DNA of 64,000 bases from an uncultured Lachnospiraceae bacterium (lineage in GTDB: Bacteria > Bacillota > Clostridia > Lachnospirales > Lachnospiraceae): NCBI GenBank assembly GCA_949878435.1, contig CATLAK010000002.1, forward strand, positions 238,972 to 302,971, in the 5' to 3' direction. The notes beneath the pieces were generated by a model, which was not told where the DNA came from, did no database searches, and worked only from the letters and a program-made list of their open reading frames with translations. Numbering within the stretch: position 1 is the first letter of the stretch; each line of letters begins with the position of its first letter. Below are positions 52,237-60,132 of this stretch, piece by piece. The position numbers and the translations under genes are program-made.

Positions 52237-52498
52237 ATTAGGTTCGTACTGGGTTTATTTTTGGACTAATGAAAATAAACCATTGGAGCCAGTACATGTT
52301 CATATAGCAAAGGGAAGTCCAGTTGCAAATGCAACAAAAATTTGGATAACAAAAAGTGGAAAATGCTATTTATGCCATAATAATTCAAAAATTCCAGATA
52401 GAACACTTAGAAATATGATGCGAATGATAGAAGCCCGTAGCTTTGAGGTAATAAATAAGTGGTATGACTATTTTGGAGAAATAAGATATTTTTGTTAA
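52220..52498 (+). CDS. DUF4160 family protein
   Basis: 92 residues from the ATG at 52220, which follows GGGAGGA inside the upstream gene. DUF4160 features are visible: PQIFKLGSYWVYFW, the EPVHVHIAKG metal-like His cluster and a C-terminal WYDYFGE. Members often occur as the second gene of small two-gene cassettes and have been suspected to be toxin-antitoxin-like; function is unproven. AT-rich compared with polC. Confidence 0.8.
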   Translation: MPQIFKLGSYWVYFWTNENKPLEPVHVHIAKGSPVANATKIWITKSGKCYLCHNNSKIPDRTLRNMMRMIEARSFEVINKWYDYFGEIRYFC

Positions 52499-52569
52499 TA
52501 GAGATTCATCATGAATAACAAATCTTATTGTATCGGAGCTCATTTGTATTGAAAAAAGAAGGAGAAGGT

Positions 52570-53760
52570 ATGAAATCATTTTCACAAAAGGAAGCAAGGC
52601 ATATGATGTGCCGGTATCATAATCTGGACGGAGCAGAACCGCTGTGCGGCAAAGCAGGTGCAGAAAAGATTATGCAGAGGATTCACAGCATTCAATATGA
52701 CCCATTGCATGTGGTGGCAAAGAATGCAGATTTGGTGCTGCAGGCGAGAGTGGCTGATTACAGGGAAGATGATCTATACAGTCTTTTATACAAAGAGCAT
52801 AAATTGGTGGATGGGTTCGACAAGGAAATGTGCATTTATGATGCCAAGGACTTTGACCGTTTTAAGCGTGTGCGCAGCGAGCATCAAAAGCATGTCACTC
52901 TGACTTTGCAATACCGCGACCAGATGGGGGCGCTGGACATATTAGAGGATGTAAGAGCGTTCGTAGAGAAGCATGGGAAGACAGGGACAAAAGATATTTC
53001 TATCGGGGAAATACGGGAAAGCCGCTGGGGGCATAAGAAGCTGTCCAGCGCTGCGCTGGATTACTTATTTAACAGCGGTGTATTATGCGTTGCCGACAAA
53101 AAGGGGACGCAGAAGTACTTTGATTTGACGGAACGTGTGCTTGAAAATGCAGATGTTCAAGATAGCCAGGATATGACCACGGAAGAATTTTTGGAATGGT
53201 ACATAGAAAGAAGAATAGAGAGCGTCGGTCTTATCTGGAATAAATCGGGAGGCGCCTGGCAGGGGCATTACTTGAGCGATAATGAACTGCGCAGCGCAGC
53301 GCTCCAATCGCTGGTTGAGAAAAAGCGGATTGATGAAATACGGATTGAAGGGATTGACGAGCCTTTTTATCTTTCAAAGAATGCATATACCTGTATGCAG
53401 GAGCAGACGCAAGGTGATTACGTGAGATTTCTTGCACCCTTAGACAATCTTATGTGGGACAGGCAGATGATAGAAAAGCTGTTTGGGTTTAACTATCGAT
53501 GGGAAGTGTATACACCCGTGGCGAAAAGAAAATATGGCTATTATGTATTGCCGGTGCTCTGTGATGGTCAGTTTATTGCAAGATTTGAAGCGGAGCCGGT
53601 CCGGCAGGCAGGTGCATTTATGATCAAGAATTGGTGGTGGGAGCCGGAAATAAAACCGGATCATGATTTGATTGAACTGATTGAAAATGAGATGGAGCGC
53701 TTTGCAAAATTTCTGCAGGTGGATAATTCAAAGGATAATGTTGCTAAGCTTAGGGCATAG
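52570..53760 (+). CDS. YcaQ/AlkZ-like winged-helix DNA glycosylase family protein
   Basis: 396 residues from the ATG at 52570, which follows AAGGAGAAGG. It has the HTH_42/DUF1006 layout: N-terminal IQYDPLHVVAKNADLVLQ, central winged-helix parts, and the C-terminal APLDNLMWDRQMIEKLFGF, WEVYTPVAKRKYGYYVLPV. E. coli YcaQ and Streptomyces AlkZ unhook DNA crosslinks and bulky adducts. A repair role here is a family-based inference; the substrate is unknown. Confidence 0.88.
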   Translation: MKSFSQKEARHMMCRYHNLDGAEPLCGKAGAEKIMQRIHSIQYDPLHVVAKNADLVLQARVADYREDDLYSLLYKEHKLVDGFDKEMCIYDAKDFDRFKRVRSEHQKHVTLTLQYRDQMGALDILEDVRAFVEKHGKTGTKDISIGEIRESRWGHKKLSSAALDYLFNSGVLCVADKKGTQKYFDLTERVLENADVQDSQDMTTEEFLEWYIERRIESVGLIWNKSGGAWQGHYLSDNELRSAALQSLVEKKRIDEIRIEGIDEPFYLSKNAYTCMQEQTQGDYVRFLAPLDNLMWDRQMIEKLFGFNYRWEVYTPVAKRKYGYYVLPVLCDGQFIARFEAEPVRQAGAFMIKNWWWEPEIKPDHDLIELIENEMERFAKFLQVDNSKDNVAKLRA

Positions 53761-53811
53761 CAATTAGATGTGTTTTGATAATGTGGAGGTATGCAGGGAG
53801 GAGAGAATAAG

Positions 53812-54258
53812 ATGCGGTGGGGATCAATCTATTTGATAGTGAAAGATTTTGATCAATCGATTTCCTTTTACGAAAAAGTATTGGACATGAAAGTGAGTGC
53901 CGTAAATGGAAAAAGATTTGCCATGTTCCAAAATGATGGAATCAATTTATGCTTGATGAATGCTTATTATGATAGAGAAAACAGAAGCCGGATCGTTACA
54001 AAAGGAGAGTATTGGGAAATATACGATAATTACTGTGAGATTGCAAAAAGCACAAATAATCGTAAGGTATTCATCAACTTGGGCGTTGAGGATTTAAAGG
54101 CGGAGTATGATAGGATAAAAGAATTGGGAATCGCGGAACAACTGACAGAGATTCGGTTTATAAATGCTTTCTCACCGTATTGGTATTTTTGCTTTTTGGA
54201 TCCTGACGGCAATCCTATAGAAGTTACGGGCGGCTGCTTTCATAAGATCAAAGATTGA
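53812..54258 (+). CDS. VOC (glyoxalase/bleomycin-resistance) superfamily protein
   Basis: 148 residues from the ATG at 53812, which follows GGAGGAGAG. Two beta-alpha-beta-beta-beta modules are suggested by SIYLIVKDFDQSISFYEKVL, FAMFQNDGINLCLM and FCFLDPDGNPIEVTGG. VOC proteins bind a metal and act as isomerases, dioxygenases or drug-binding proteins; the substrate cannot be predicted. It probably has local expression within the accessory stretch. Confidence 0.85.
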   Translation: MRWGSIYLIVKDFDQSISFYEKVLDMKVSAVNGKRFAMFQNDGINLCLMNAYYDRENRSRIVTKGEYWEIYDNYCEIAKSTNNRKVFINLGVEDLKAEYDRIKELGIAEQLTEIRFINAFSPYWYFCFLDPDGNPIEVTGGCFHKIKD

Positions 54259-54259
54259 T

Positions 54260-54385
54260 GCAACGGAAAAATCTTTGGAACTTCAAATGCTTGTCCAACA
54301 ACGGGAAGTTGAATATTTAAAGATATGTCAAAATGAAGAAGCCTATAATAGACTTATGAGTATTTATCAAAAAATTAAAATCTAA
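54260..54385 (+). pseudogene. Possible gene fragment after the VOC gene
   Basis: A 41-codon frame without a proper start reads ATEKSLELQMLVQQREVEY, then LKICQNEEAYNRLMSIYQK and a stop. It is helical, charged and protein-like, in a different frame from the VOC gene. It could be the 3' end of a lost gene; chance openness in AT-rich DNA is also possible. No family recognised. Confidence 0.3.
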
Positions 54386-54411
54386 GTTTCAAAGAGAAAA
54401 GGAGAATCTGA

Positions 54412-54440
54412 TTGTATTTTCAGTGGTCACGGGCTATAAT
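54412..54440 (+). promoter_or_regulatory. Promoter for the Uma2 family gene
   Basis: TTGTAT at 54412-54417, a 17-base spacer and a perfect TATAAT at 54435-54440, 27 bases before the ATG at 54468. The -35 matches only three of six bases. Confidence 0.55.
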
Positions 54441-54467
54441 GATGTTGAGCATGGAGGTGAAAGAATT

Positions 54468-55001
54468 ATGGAAGCATTGAGAAAAGAAGCGGGTTACACG
54501 ATAGATGATATATACAACTTGCCAGATGATAAACGTGCAGAACTGATCGACGGAAAAATATATTATATGTCTCCGCCAAGCAGGACTCATCAGAGGATAT
54601 TGCTTTTATTAAGTAGGAAGATTGCTGATTATATTGAATTCCAAAATGGTGAGTGCGAAGTCAACATTGCGCCGTTTGCTGTTTTTTTGAATAAAGATGA
54701 TATAAATTATATAGAACCAGATATTTCTATTGTTTGTGATTCGTCAAAACTAGATGACAAAGGATGTCATGGTGCGCCAGATTGGGTGATTGAAATTGTA
54801 TCTCCTGGAAGCAAAGCGATGGACTATTTTACAAAGCTGTTCAAATATCGTACAGCGGGAGTCAGGGAGTATTGGATTGTTGATCCGGCAAAAGAGATGA
54901 TTGTCATATATAGATTTGAAAAGGAGACAATGGAAGAGTATTCTTTTGGCGAGGATGTGCCAGTAGGAATATATGAAGGATTTTCCATAAAAGTACAGTA
55001 G
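54468..55001 (+). CDS. Uma2 family (DUF820) restriction-endonuclease-like protein
   Basis: 177 residues from the ATG at 54468, which follows GGAGGTG. The PD-(D/E)XK-like core typical of Uma2 is visible: AELIDGKIYYMSPPSRTHQ, EPDISIVCD, PDWVIEIVSPGS (Asp, Glu-x-Val-Ser) and REYWIVDPAKEMI. The family is abundant in cyanobacteria and scattered elsewhere; biological role unknown. It ends at a hairpin shared with the tRNA gene. Confidence 0.88.
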   Translation: MEALRKEAGYTIDDIYNLPDDKRAELIDGKIYYMSPPSRTHQRILLLLSRKIADYIEFQNGECEVNIAPFAVFLNKDDINYIEPDISIVCDSSKLDDKGCHGAPDWVIEIVSPGSKAMDYFTKLFKYRTAGVREYWIVDPAKEMIVIYRFEKETMEEYSFGEDVPVGIYEGFSIKVQ

Positions 55002-55010
55002 AATTATAAA

Positions 55011-55042
55011 AAATGCCAAAAAACCTTGATTTTTTAGCATTT
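55011..55042. terminator. Bidirectional terminator between the Uma2 gene and tRNA-Glu
   Basis: A 13-bp stem, AAATGCCAAAAAA paired with TTTTTTAGCATTT, around a CCTTGA loop. On the minus strand it is followed by further T residues, so it should terminate the tRNA transcript; on the plus strand it can serve the Uma2 gene. Confidence 0.75.
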
Positions 55043-55069
55043 AGGGTTGGGCTATTCAATTAAGAATAA

Positions 55070-55141
55070 CAGCTCGTAGGGGAATCGAACCCCTGTTTCC
55101 GCCGTGAGAGGGCGGCGTCTTAACCGCTTGACCAACGAGCC
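55070..55141 (-). tRNA. tRNA-Glu (anticodon CTC)
   Basis: A 72-base cloverleaf on the minus strand. The acceptor GGCTCGT pairs with ACGAGCT (G-U at the first pair). The anticodon stem CCGCC/GGCGG encloses loop CTCTCAC, giving anticodon CTC at 55106-55108. The T arm is AGGGG-TTCGATT-CCCCT. CCA is not encoded. The body is close to the usual bacterial tRNA-Glu(TTC) with one anticodon change. Confidence 0.93.
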
Positions 55142-55194
55142 ATTCTGTGTAATGCGCAACTGATAAATCATTTTCCCCACGCATCACCTTAAAC

Positions 55195-55223
55195 ATCTTA
55201 CTACAATTTGACGAATAATGCAA
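55195..55223 (-). promoter_or_regulatory. Candidate promoter for tRNA-Glu
   Basis: On the minus strand TTGCAT, a 17-base spacer and TAAGAT lie about 54 bases upstream of the tRNA 5' end, just after the PHP-HAD gene stop. Confidence 0.5.
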
Positions 55224-55232
55224 GCAAAATTT

Positions 55233-56912
55233 TTAAATCAAATCGATTAATGCATGTGCCAGCCCATCATGGTCGTTGTCATAGGCTGTAATGGTGGTGG
55301 CAGCCATCTTGACATCATCGCTGCCGTTAACCATGGCGATTCCCATGCCTGCTGCCTCGATCATGGACAGGTCGTTCTGGGCATCTCCGGCAGCAACTGA
55401 AAAATACGGGTGGATGCCAAGGAGGGAGCAAAGGGTTTTTACTGCCGTGCCTTTTCCGGAGACGGAAGGAAAGATTTCCAGATAATTAGGATTGGAGTAA
55501 ATCAGGGAAATGCCTTCTTTTTCTGCCCAGGGAATCAGGGAGAGGCGGAAGTTTTCAAGCTTTTCCAGATCCTTCAATTCAAGGGCAAGGCATTTGCAGG
55601 GACCGTCCTTTAAAACATCGATTACATTTTCACAGAAAATAACGGGTGAGTTGATAATCCTCTGGTAGTAGGCAAGCTCTTCGTCCTGTCTGGGTACGAT
55701 GATATGGGTGTCGGAATAGGTCTGAATGTGGATGTTCTGACGGGCAGCTTCCTTTACGACATACTCGGTCTGGGCAAGTGTCAGAGTCACTTTATGCAAG
55801 GTCTCTTGTTTATCATAATCAAAAATCTGCCCTCCGTTAAATCCAACCAGATACATGCCGGGAAAATCCAGATGCAGAGATTCCTTTACCTGCCGGACGC
55901 TGTCGATGGCTCTGCCGGAACAGAGTACCAGTTTGTGCCCGTTCTGACACCATTTATTTAAAACTTCCCGTGTGTAGCTGCTGATCTGTCTTTTACTGTC
56001 AAGCAGTGTGCCGTCTAAATCCGTGAAAAGGATTTTGGTCTGCTTTAACTGTTCAGGGTGGGCTTTCATCCATTTTCTCCGTTCATTAATCTTATCCAGA
56101 ATTTCCTGTGGAATAAAAAGGTTTCCGTAGCCGGTGGCAAGGTCCAGTCCGGGTTTGGCGCTGCCGTGGAAGTCGGAGCCTCCGCTGATACATAGATCAT
56201 ATTTGGCGGCAAGGGCACGCATTTGTCTTTCATCAGAGGAAGAGTAAGTGCAGTATACCGCTTCCAGTCCCTGGAGCCCCATTTCTTTTAAAAGAGCGAC
56301 CAGCTTTTCCAGCCTGCGGCTGCCCATGCCGTAGAGCAGGGGATGCGCCAGGACAGGAAAACCGCCCGCCTTCAAAATTATCTCAACTGCACGCATGGGC
56401 GTAATTTTTTTGCGGGGAACGAAACAGGGACATCGATCGCCGATGTACCGCTCAAAAGCCTCCTTGAGACTTTTCACATAACCATGATTCAATAAGAATT
56501 TGGCAAAATGGGAGCGGGTGATGACGCTGTCCGGAAATTCGGCGGTCAACTCTTCGTAAGTGACAGGCATCCCGTGCTCTGTAAGCAGACGGCACATTTC
56601 CCTGTTGCGGATGGTGCGTCCGTTTACAAAGTTGACAAGGCGGCGCTTAAAAAAGTCGCTGTCATAGTCGATGTAAAGTCCTACGATGTGGATATCCCGT
56701 CCCTCATATTCGGTAGAAAATTCAATGCCCGGGATAACTTCGATATCCCTGCCTTTTGCCGCCTCTAAGGCTTCTGTTATGCCGTCTGTGGTATCGTGAT
56801 CGGTCAGTGCAAAGGCGGAAAGCCCCTTCTTTACAGCATAATCGACCAGCTGGGCGGGAGAGAGGCTTCCGTCGGATTTATTGGAATGTACGTGCAAGTC
56901 AACAATATTCAT
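55233..56912 (-). CDS. PHP phosphoesterase - HAD phosphatase fusion protein
   Basis: A 559-residue two-domain protein. Residues 1-275 are a PHP domain of the YciV/TrpH type with DLHVHSNKSDGSLSP, ALTDHDTTDG, AHPLLYG and GGSDFHG metal-binding motifs. Residues 290-559 are a Cof-type HAD hydrolase with FTDLDGTLLDS, VLCSGRA, the SGKGTAVKTL lysine and AAGDAQNDLSMIEAAG. Both sets of catalytic residues look intact. YciV-type PHP proteins degrade nucleoside 3',5'-bisphosphates or RNA ends; Cof-type HADs act on sugar phosphates or cofactors. It lies 38 bases after the ABC-F gene. Confidence 0.9.
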   Translation of the reverse strand: MNIVDLHVHSNKSDGSLSPAQLVDYAVKKGLSAFALTDHDTTDGITEALEAAKGRDIEVIPGIEFSTEYEGRDIHIVGLYIDYDSDFFKRRLVNFVNGRTIRNREMCRLLTEHGMPVTYEELTAEFPDSVITRSHFAKFLLNHGYVKSLKEAFERYIGDRCPCFVPRKKITPMRAVEIILKAGGFPVLAHPLLYGMGSRRLEKLVALLKEMGLQGLEAVYCTYSSSDERQMRALAAKYDLCISGGSDFHGSAKPGLDLATGYGNLFIPQEILDKINERRKWMKAHPEQLKQTKILFTDLDGTLLDSKRQISSYTREVLNKWCQNGHKLVLCSGRAIDSVRQVKESLHLDFPGMYLVGFNGGQIFDYDKQETLHKVTLTLAQTEYVVKEAARQNIHIQTYSDTHIIVPRQDEELAYYQRIINSPVIFCENVIDVLKDGPCKCLALELKDLEKLENFRLSLIPWAEKEGISLIYSNPNYLEIFPSVSGKGTAVKTLCSLLGIHPYFSVAAGDAQNDLSMIEAAGMGIAMVNGSDDVKMAATTITAYDNDHDGLAHALIDLI

Positions 56913-56950
56913 AGAAACTCCAATTAGTTAATAATAGTAAAAGCAGCAGA

Positions 56951-58588
56951 TTAGTTTTCGTCTTCTTCTGCCTGTTTCGTGTAAACGGTGCGCTTTCTTG
57001 CCATCTCATCGCTTTCGAGATATTCGTCGTAGGTGGTAATCTTGTCAATCAGACTGCCGTCGGGGAGGAGTTCCATGATGCGGTTGGCGGTGGTCTGTAC
57101 GAATTGATGATCATGGCAGGCAAAGAGAGCCACACCTGGGAACTTAATCAGACCGTTATTTAAAGCCGTGATGGACTCCATATCCAAGTGGTTGGTGGGC
57201 TCATCCAGGATCAGGCAGTTGGCGCCGCTGATCATCATCTTGGACAGCAGGCAGCGAACCTTTTCGCCTCCGGAGAGCACTTTTACTTTTTTAACACCGT
57301 CTTCGCCGGCAAAGAGCATACGTCCCAAAAAGCCGCGGACATAGGTGACATCCTTGACGGGAGAGTAGCCGGTGAGCCAGTCCACAATGGTATAATCGTT
57401 GTCAAATTCCTCTGTGCTGTCCTTGGGGAAATATGCCTGAGAGGTGGTGACGCCCCATTTAAAGCTTCCTTCGTCCGGCTCCATTTCGCCCATTAAAATC
57501 TGGAAAAGCGTGGTCTTGGCAAGCTCATTGCCGCCTACAAATGCAATCTTATCATCATGTCCTACGATAAAGGAAACCTGATTCAAAACCTTTTCGCCGT
57601 TGATGGTCTTGGAAATCCCTTCCACGGATAAAACTTCATTGCCGATTTCACGTTCCGGACGGAAATCGATATAAGGATATTTACGGCTGGAGGGTTTGAT
57701 CTCATCTAGTTCGATCTTTTCAAGGGCACGCTTTCTTGAGGTCGCCTGTTTAGACTTGGAAGCGTTGGCGGAGAAGCGGGAGATGAACTCCTGCAGTTCC
57801 TTGATCTTTTCTTCCTTTTTCTTGTTGGCTTCCTTCATCTGCTTGATTAAAAGCTGACTGGACTCATACCAGAAATCATAGTTGCCGGCATAGAGCTGGA
57901 TCTTGCCGTAATCGATATCGGCGGTGTGGGTGCAGACCTTATTTAGGAAATAGCGGTCGTGGGACACCACGATCACGGTGTTTTCAAAGTTGATCAAAAA
58001 CTCTTCCAGCCAGGCAATGGCATCTAAATCCAAGTGGTTGGTAGGCTCATCCAAAAGAAGGATGTCCGGGTTGCCAAAAAGCGCTTTTGCAAGGAGGACT
58101 TTTACCTTTTCGTTACCGTTTAAATCTTTCATCACAGAATAGTGAAAAGCAGTTTCGATGCCCAGACCGTTTAACAGCATGGCAGCGCCAGATTCTGCTT
58201 CCCAGCCGTCCATCTCGGCAAACTCTGCTTCTAGTTCGCTTGCCCGGATGCCGTCCTCGTCGGTGAAATCTTCCTTTGCGTAAATCGCATCTTTTTCTTT
58301 CATGATCTGGTATAAACGTTCATTCCCCATGATGACCACATCCATGACAGGATATGCGTCATATTTGAAATGATCCTGTTCCAGCACGGATAGGCGCTGA
58401 CCGGGTGTAATCGCGATATCTCCGTTGGTGGTTTCAAGCTGACCGGAGAGAATCTTTAAAAAGGTGGATTTGCCGGCGCCGTTGGCGCCAATCAGACCGT
58501 AGCAGTTTCCTTCCGTAAATTTGATATTGACATCTTCAAATAAAGCTTTTTTTCCGACTCTGTATGTTACATTGTTTGCACTGATCAT
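56951..58588 (-). CDS. ABC-F family ATPase, YbiT-like, with one degenerate ATP site
   Basis: A 545-residue protein with two ATPase domains and no membrane segment. NBD1 Walker A is canonical (GANGAGKST, 34-42) and NBD2 signature is canonical (LSGGE, 438-442). NBD1 signature is altered (LNGNE, 156-160) and so is NBD2 Walker A (GGNELAKTT, 352-360). Both Walker B regions read LDEPTNHLD. The linker (about 240-300) is charged and helical, as in ABC-F proteins, which act on ribosomes. A resistance role is not indicated. RBS GAGGAG precedes the ATG. Confidence 0.9.
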   Translation of the reverse strand: MISANNVTYRVGKKALFEDVNIKFTEGNCYGLIGANGAGKSTFLKILSGQLETTNGDIAITPGQRLSVLEQDHFKYDAYPVMDVVIMGNERLYQIMKEKDAIYAKEDFTDEDGIRASELEAEFAEMDGWEAESGAAMLLNGLGIETAFHYSVMKDLNGNEKVKVLLAKALFGNPDILLLDEPTNHLDLDAIAWLEEFLINFENTVIVVSHDRYFLNKVCTHTADIDYGKIQLYAGNYDFWYESSQLLIKQMKEANKKKEEKIKELQEFISRFSANASKSKQATSRKRALEKIELDEIKPSSRKYPYIDFRPEREIGNEVLSVEGISKTINGEKVLNQVSFIVGHDDKIAFVGGNELAKTTLFQILMGEMEPDEGSFKWGVTTSQAYFPKDSTEEFDNDYTIVDWLTGYSPVKDVTYVRGFLGRMLFAGEDGVKKVKVLSGGEKVRCLLSKMMISGANCLILDEPTNHLDMESITALNNGLIKFPGVALFACHDHQFVQTTANRIMELLPDGSLIDKITTYDEYLESDEMARKRTVYTKQAEEDEN

Positions 58589-58642
58589 AGTCTATAAACT
58601 CCTCTCGATACATAATACATGATTGTCTGTTCACAGTTACCT

Positions 58643-58670
58643 ATTTTACAGGAAATTACGGAATTTGCAA
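58643..58670 (-). promoter_or_regulatory. Candidate promoter for the ABC-F / PHP-HAD operon
   Basis: On the minus strand TTGCAA, a 16-base spacer and TAAAAT lie 54 bases upstream of the ABC-F ATG. It sits in the divergent gap shared with the transporter gene; no convincing plus-strand promoter was found there. Confidence 0.5.
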
Positions 58671-58778
58671 GGAATTTATGGAAATAGGATGGTTTCTTAT
58701 AGTATTCAATGTTAGAATGATGATAGGATTATGATTGGCAGGAGAAGGACACACTTTATATTAAAGAGAGGGATGGAC

Positions 58779-60089
58779 ATGAAACTAAATTATAGGAGAA
58801 CTTTTTTGATCGGGCTGGCGTTCTTATCAATCAGCGCATTTTGGCAGATGTATGATAACATTATACCCCTTATTTTGCAGGGAACCTTTGGACTTGGCGA
58901 GACCATTACCGGCGTCATTATGGCGGCGGACAATGTGCTTGCCCTGTTTTTGCTTCCGATTTTTGGGAGCATTTCCGACAAGGTGGATACCAAAATGGGC
59001 AAGAGAATGCCGTTTATCACAGTGGGAACTATTTTGGCAGTGATTTTCCTGCTGCTTCTTCCCGTGGCTGACAGGACGGTGAACCTGGTGCTTTTTGTGG
59101 GTTCTTTGTTTGCCCTTTTAATATCCATGGGACTGTACCGCTCTCCGGCAGTTGCGCTTATGCCTGATTTAACGCCCAACAAGCTAAGGAGCAAGGGAAA
59201 TGCCATCATCAATCTGATGGGCGCCGTGGGCGGCGTTTATACATTGATTATGATAAAGCTGCTGGTGGGAAAAGGAGAGCATCCGGATTATCTGCCTTTA
59301 TTCTTAAGTGTTGCGGCACTTATGATTATTTCGGTGGGAGTCCTTATCATTACCATCAATGAAAAACGGGTCAAGGCAAAGGTGGACGCCGAGGTGAAAG
59401 CGTACGAAGCGCGTGCCGGCGTCATCGTGGAGACGGAAGATATTGCAGAGGCGGACAGGGGAGAAAAAGCGCCCATGCCCAGGGAGGTAAAGCGGAGCAT
59501 GCTCTTTCTTCTGGCTTCCATTTTCCTCTGGTTCACTGCGTATAACGCGGTTACGACCGCTTTTTCCAGATATACGAAGGTGGTGTGGAAGATGGAAGGC
59601 GGCGGCTTTGCCGACTGTCTTATGGTAGCCACCGTTGCCGCAATCATAAGCTATATTCCGATTGGAAATATTTCCAGCAGAATCGGCAGGAAAAAGACGA
59701 TTCTAGGCGGAGTGGTGATGATGAGCATCTGTTATTTTGCAGCTATCTTTGCAAACGCATATCACCCGGTCATCAATATTGCATTTGCCGTAATCGGAAT
59801 CGGATGGGCGGCAATCAACGTGAACTCCTATCCCATGATTGTTGAGATGAGCAAGGGATGCGATATCGGAAAGTTCACAGGGACCTATTATACATTTTCC
59901 ATGACAGCGCAGATTTTTACGCCGATTCTGTCAGGATTTCTGTTGGAAAACGTTTCTTACAAGACCCTGTTTCCGTATGCCCTGTTTTTTTCAGTGGCAG
60001 CATTCTTAACGATGATGCAAGTACACCATGGAGATGCCAGACCGGACAAGAAGAAAAGTGTGCTTGAACATTTTGACGTAGATGATTAA
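58779..60089 (+). CDS. MFS/GPH-type (SLC45-like) transporter
   Basis: 436 residues with about twelve membrane segments, starting from the ATG at 58779 (an ATG at 58773 is possible) after AAAGAGAGGG. The loop 2-3 motif is FGSISDKVDTKMGKRMPFI, and RSPAVALMPDLTPNKLRSKG resembles GPH/SLC45 sugar symporters. A long charged central loop (about 200-245) splits the two halves. Probable substrate: a sugar or glycoside, not determinable. It is divergent from the ABC-F gene. Confidence 0.82.
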   Translation: MKLNYRRTFLIGLAFLSISAFWQMYDNIIPLILQGTFGLGETITGVIMAADNVLALFLLPIFGSISDKVDTKMGKRMPFITVGTILAVIFLLLLPVADRTVNLVLFVGSLFALLISMGLYRSPAVALMPDLTPNKLRSKGNAIINLMGAVGGVYTLIMIKLLVGKGEHPDYLPLFLSVAALMIISVGVLIITINEKRVKAKVDAEVKAYEARAGVIVETEDIAEADRGEKAPMPREVKRSMLFLLASIFLWFTAYNAVTTAFSRYTKVVWKMEGGGFADCLMVATVAAIISYIPIGNISSRIGRKKTILGGVVMMSICYFAAIFANAYHPVINIAFAVIGIGWAAINVNSYPMIVEMSKGCDIGKFTGTYYTFSMTAQIFTPILSGFLLENVSYKTLFPYALFFSVAAFLTMMQVHHGDARPDKKKSVLEHFDVDD

Positions 60090-60132
60090 AATAGGAACGT
60101 ACGGAAGAAAATTTAAAGACAGGTGAATAAAA

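Noticed and set aside
55070..55141. Attachment-site duplication of the tRNA-Glu 3' end
   Set aside because: I looked for a second copy of the tRNA 3' end near 51736-51960 and elsewhere in the accessory stretch and saw none.
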